64,000 nucleotides of DNA, taken from the NCBI GenBank assembly GCA_047947135.1, contig CP170457.1, positions 186,001 to 250,000 on the forward strand. Reading direction: 5' to 3'. A program made the translations under genes and the position numbers. A model generated the notes under the pieces. The model worked only from the letters and a program-made list of their open reading frames with translations. It searched no databases and had not been told where the DNA came from. Below, piece by piece: positions 63,501 to 64,000 of the stretch. Every line of letters begins with the position of its first letter. Positions within the stretch are counted from its first letter, which is position 1. This DNA comes from Planctobacterium sp047947135 (lineage in GTDB: Bacteria > Pseudomonadota > Gammaproteobacteria > Enterobacterales > Alteromonadaceae).

Positions 63501-64000
63501 AACTGCTGTATTGCCTGTACGATTTTTTCTGCGACCTCTAGCGCTGCGGCGGCGATGTTGACTGGCTAAGCCTGGTATCGAATTGGTGCTGCCCGGTTGA
63601 GCTTCAGAGGCTCGTGGCATTTCCTGCATGGCAATCGCTGGAGATGTTGTAATCGCCCCACTGCCATTGGCAAATGTCGCGAGATCTTCCAGTCCTGCGG
63701 TTTTACTTGCGGCTGCAGGCATCGACTGCTGAACTGCTGGCTGTGCAGAAGCTGCACCATTGCCAACACCGTTATCATCTTTAGCTACCTGTTGATGAAT
63801 CAGGTCTGCTAAATCTCTTACCGTATCAACATTAGTAAACTGGGCCGGGTTGATAGCGATTGCAAAAGACTTGGACAAATTGGTAATCAACTCTATGGTG
63901 ATAATAGAATCCATACCGAAGCTTTCCAGATCTGCATCAATATCCAGCCTGTTTGGGGGCAACTTAAGGGTTTCCACCACTACCTGGCTGACATCTGCCA
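54537..64000 (-). CDS. PKS-NRPS hybrid, ACP-KS0-ACP-C-A(Leu)-PCP-C-A(Leu)-PCP (5' end cut by window)
   Basis: The reading frame is open through the right edge, so the start lies outside. Residues are counted from the first full codon (63996-63998). Domains: ACP (Ser in FGMDS near 31); a low-complexity linker with a KS-proximal ACP-like shred (about 160-205); KS (244-666) with Cys in TNCASS (415) and the distal His (NIGH, 588) but Asp instead of His in the HGTGT motif (ELDGYAT, 550), so it should be non-elongating; ACP (LGLSSM near 940); C (1030-1480; HHIICDG near 1161); A (1490-2000); PCP (GGHS near 2043); C (2090-2530; HHIISDG near 2232); A (2540-3050); PCP (GGHS near 3094); an acidic tail (EMDLEEEYEE) suited to a TubC-type docking partner. 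Both adenylation domains read D-A-W-F-L-G-N-V-V-K, a classical leucine code. The protein passes a finished polyketide through the KS0 to two leucines, then to gene B. Confidence 0.96.
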   Translation of the reverse strand, partial: ADVSQVVVETLKLPPNRLDIDADLESFGMDSIITIELITNLSKSFAIAINPAQFTNVDTVRDLADLIHQQVAKDDNGVGNGAASAQPAVQQSMPAAASKTAGLEDLATFANGSGAITTSPAIAMQEMPRASEAQPGSTNSIPGLASQHRRRSARGRRKNRTGNTAVQALVSRIEQLFKINLQGQSFASQDELVEYLVVHYPQQLQQFYQQQRAHPDPIQRESAANFESIATGNNVAAGVMPPSQVQVAVVGLSCRFPGADNLQAFWQNLVAEKSAISEIPASRWDWKKYYSETPTPGKTVSRWAGLIDDVDCFDPDFFGLSEEDAQIIDPQERLLMQQVYHAFEDACVDVKSLEGSETGVFVGYEYAEYEQYLRQQLGPDTQFPPNSSSQMYYLANRVSHVFDFCGPSEATNTNCASSAVAINRAWQALRNGECQYAVAAGTCLHLFPDDYIAASQYGLLSGDGSSAVFDRNASGFTRGEGVGVVILKRLDQAMEANDRIYAVLRHSQQNHRGRASDISEIKHEAITKLLQDCYRKAGIDSSRVKYIELDGYATKWGDSFEYEGIKNAFTDIHQKHCALGSVKGNIGHLEPASGIASFIKVALGLYHGAIPPSRTTKELSDFIDLEASDHPLYFASQTVQLDGTENALAAVNSFADSGTNVHLLLEQYTQQNSSAETLPSTQVFVFSAKGTEALERQIADVSAWLNDNPTADCTGVAFSMQRGRSGLPDRLAVIASDLKQLNKKLQKVLKASLGQPLNMEGQGIFYGNAQELQTNPMLRMMTSELSQQHTDKAMQQQDWQTLALLWAGGVNLNWNRLWHDSQVKPVSLPLYPFARKAIWYGERTVTESLASNHVQAKSTVANTVVDPSPEPDTATKTPEGTGSWRKCWEFNFDDAAESGDESLSGSEKLQFWLSQKIAQQIDCAPKSLSETDNFIELGLSSMGIAQLLQDLNQFLGAKLAPSLLFKHYSIELLGDHLADRFATLLGNLRVKSCDAAAVAQAVAYSESQSGKETSGAQEGEQSQSTLPAPSNHEFPLSVSEKGLFIIQSLESHSSAYNVPISFTLTKPVAPKVFADAWFRLHCKFPILRTRVENREGELWHVLDREPAELVHLADKFNSEEERLAWLKQQTEVAFDLEKDALCHAHLLQDSKQKSTVLFVFHHIICDGISSVILLRNFFQLLEAELAGDHSIPEPTTVVQADLVQQEQRYLNSSESQSDIDYWQHQLAAVMPERLLHPDNLIRSREEQDALLESHTQVVALPKELHTWLKENARQNMLQPSAVLLAVFKLLLHKYSGAESIVLGMPVMGAVHASNNLAVGHFINMIPLCSRVNVDASLLDFSQGVQETMMDGLYHSALPLAKMQELRRLQDKEHVEDDEIFNVFYSHQDFAEEEQVIPQEVQKALGVEPIDEIISQQGEYDFGLEVYEKADGTDLHFKFEPRLYSRALVESLGGNFLQLLQNFKQDLKQPVTQLSMLSTQARQQVVQDFNATAADYATDICAHELFLKQAETHPERIAVQDENNQLSYGELAQRSEILAIYLQQLGVKNNDLVALLFERSVDMLVAALAVLRSGGAYVPMDSDYPDARLSHMLSDSAAGVVLTQSGFLSRLEALSAQSDVSLLALDTDWERIAGEAADKSLDALSGPSDLAYVIYTSGSTGTPKGVMIEHASLTDLCHWHNQAFAVTAEAIATQTAGAAFDACVWEIWPYLVAGAQLRIVPKDVVLDVERLAACLKKHKVSHSFVVTPVAQQLLTLPAMRKSKLKYLLTGGDKLNSFDSDGLPFKVINNYGPTEFTVVATSGELESGKRIPDIGRPVSNAQVYLLDNALQPVPVGVPGELYIAGKGLARGYLNQPELTDEKFIANPFAEGERLYKSGDLARWLGNGRLDFMGRLDTQIKIRGFRVETGEIEACLLQHKQVADAVVVLQGEGAAAQLVAFYVDAGANKKSGLNETELKDWLSRQLPDYMVPAAWQALSEIPLTANGKADRKALQQMQVDIVSDRVYEAPRNEIETQLVSIWSVLLEIPQDKLSIHDDFFLIGGHSLNATRLLAMIRSELQIEFSYTELFSQSSIARLAELATRKDKQARIVINKVARDTETLLPLSFAQERLWFLQQLEPEGYGYHIPGAVRIQGELDIDALEQAFNQVVARHESLRTVFVSEQGKPYQKILPELTIEFSRDDISSEAGDKEARLKKLCHDHATRPFDLVQGPLVRAKVVHLLKDEHVVMFTLHHIISDGWSLGVLINELAQLMAGVQLPELNIQYADYSVWQRSCLDGQVILTEQLEYWRSKLSGVSQSLEITTDYPRGNLRDYAGAQAEIVLSATLRDNLQTLAEETGSTLHMVLVAVVKVLLYRYSGQTDICVGSPIANRQHADTEALLGMFVNTLALRDQLRPDADFKHLIQQVRQTCLEAYEHQDAPFEKVVDAVQPDRNMTLNPLFQVMVVLQNTPVQDMASEFTLYPMESEVSKFDLTFEFAETSDGLECKLEYASGLYKRERIERLLGHLETLCQAIVTDSSTALNQYQYLPEAEYAQVVQDFNATAADYATDICAHELFLKQAETHPERIAVRDENNQLSYGELAQRSEILAIYLQQLGVKNNDLVALLFERSVDMLVAALAVLRSGGAYVPMDSDYPDARLSHMLSDSAAGVVLTQSGFLSRLEALSAQSDVSLLALDTDWERIVGEAADKSLDALSGPSDLAYVIYTSGSTGTPKGVMIEHASLTDLCHWHNQAFAVTAEAIATQTAGAAFDACVWEIWPYLVAGAQLRIVPKDVVLDVERLAACLKKHKVSHSFVVTPVAQQLLTLPAMRKSKLKYLLTGGDKLNSFDSDGLPFKVINNYGPTEFTVVATSGELESGKRIPDIGRPVSNAQVYLLDNALQPVPVGVPGELYIAGKGLARGYLNQPELTDEKFIANPFAEGERLYKSGDLARWLGNGRLDFMGRLDTQIKIRGFRVETGEIEACLLQHKQVADAVVVLQGEGAAAQLVAFYVDAGANKKSGLNETELKDWLSRQLPDYMVPAAWQALSEIPLTANGKADRKALQQMQVDIVSDRVYEAPRNEIETQLVSIWSVLLEIPQDKLSIHDSFFLLGGHSLLLTQLASRIREQFGINIPLQSMFAMDTVVAQADMLLAHDLYQPDAEMDLEEEYEEISL
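54744..56399 (-). repeat. Second copy of the 1656-bp adenylation-domain direct repeat
   Basis: This segment matches 57897-59552 at an exact offset of 3153 bp (1051 codons). By eye I find about five mismatches in 1656 bp, two of which change the protein (Gln/Arg and Ala/Val). It spans the end of the linker, the whole A domain and the start of the PCP of the last leucine module. Outside both boundaries the modules are only ordinarily similar, so the block was recently copied or homogenised. Confidence 0.93.
57897..59552 (-). repeat. First copy of the 1656-bp adenylation-domain direct repeat
   Basis: Encodes the adenylation domain of the first leucine module of gene A. It is flanked upstream by a divergent C domain that follows the KS0/ACP and downstream by a PCP that departs from the other copy at the GGHS region. 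The matching boundaries on both sides mark a recombination or gene-conversion tract rather than a whole-module duplication. Confidence 0.93.

Overview
The window lies inside a very large hybrid trans-AT polyketide synthase / nonribosomal peptide synthetase (PKS/NRPS) cluster. Every gene I can support is on the minus strand, and both ends of the window cut through assembly-line genes. GC content looks balanced. A bacterial START-family lipid-binding protein, a MATE exporter and trans-AT modules with HMG-type beta-branching together suggest a gammaproteobacterium, perhaps a marine one. That host assignment is an inference; no rRNA or housekeeping gene is present to confirm it.

Layout in transcription order (right to left). 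(A) 64000-54537, 5'-truncated: ACP, a KS with its first catalytic His replaced (KS0), ACP, then two NRPS modules whose adenylation domains are almost identical in DNA and read as leucine. (B) 54421-50291: docking domain, C, A, PCP and thioesterase, the release module. Next come a MATE exporter with a C-terminal DoxX-like domain (50289-48454) and a membrane-anchored START protein (48432-47707). (C) 47459-27453: docking domain, half a condensation domain, A (alanine-type), PCP, C-A(serine)-PCP, then KS-DH-KR-ACP, KS-DH*-ECH-ECH-ECH-ACP-ACP-ACP and KS-DH. (D) 27444-17164: KR-ACP, KS-DH*-ECH-ECH-ECH-ACP-ACP, KS. (E) 17062-3761: DH-KR-ACP, KS-DH*-ACP-ACP, KS-KR-ACP, KS-DH. (H) 3607-1, 3'-truncated: DH-KR-ACP-ACP-KS.

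No acyltransferase, methyltransferase or enoylreductase domain is visible in the window, so malonyl units must be loaded in trans. Tandem ACPs carrying the beta-branch tryptophan flag alternate with dehydrating modules three times. If read colinearly, C-D-E should build an amino-acid-primed polyene with a carbon branch on every fourth chain carbon, the spacing of an isoprenoid. Modules are split between proteins at C/D and D/E, with helical docking tails, and at E/H without a recognisable one.

The genes for initiation (C) and termination (A, B) lie in the reverse of biosynthetic order: the TE-bearing protein is encoded upstream of the apparent starter protein. The remaining modules, the trans-AT and the HMG-synthase cassette must lie outside the window. 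The longest gene-free stretch is 247 bp.
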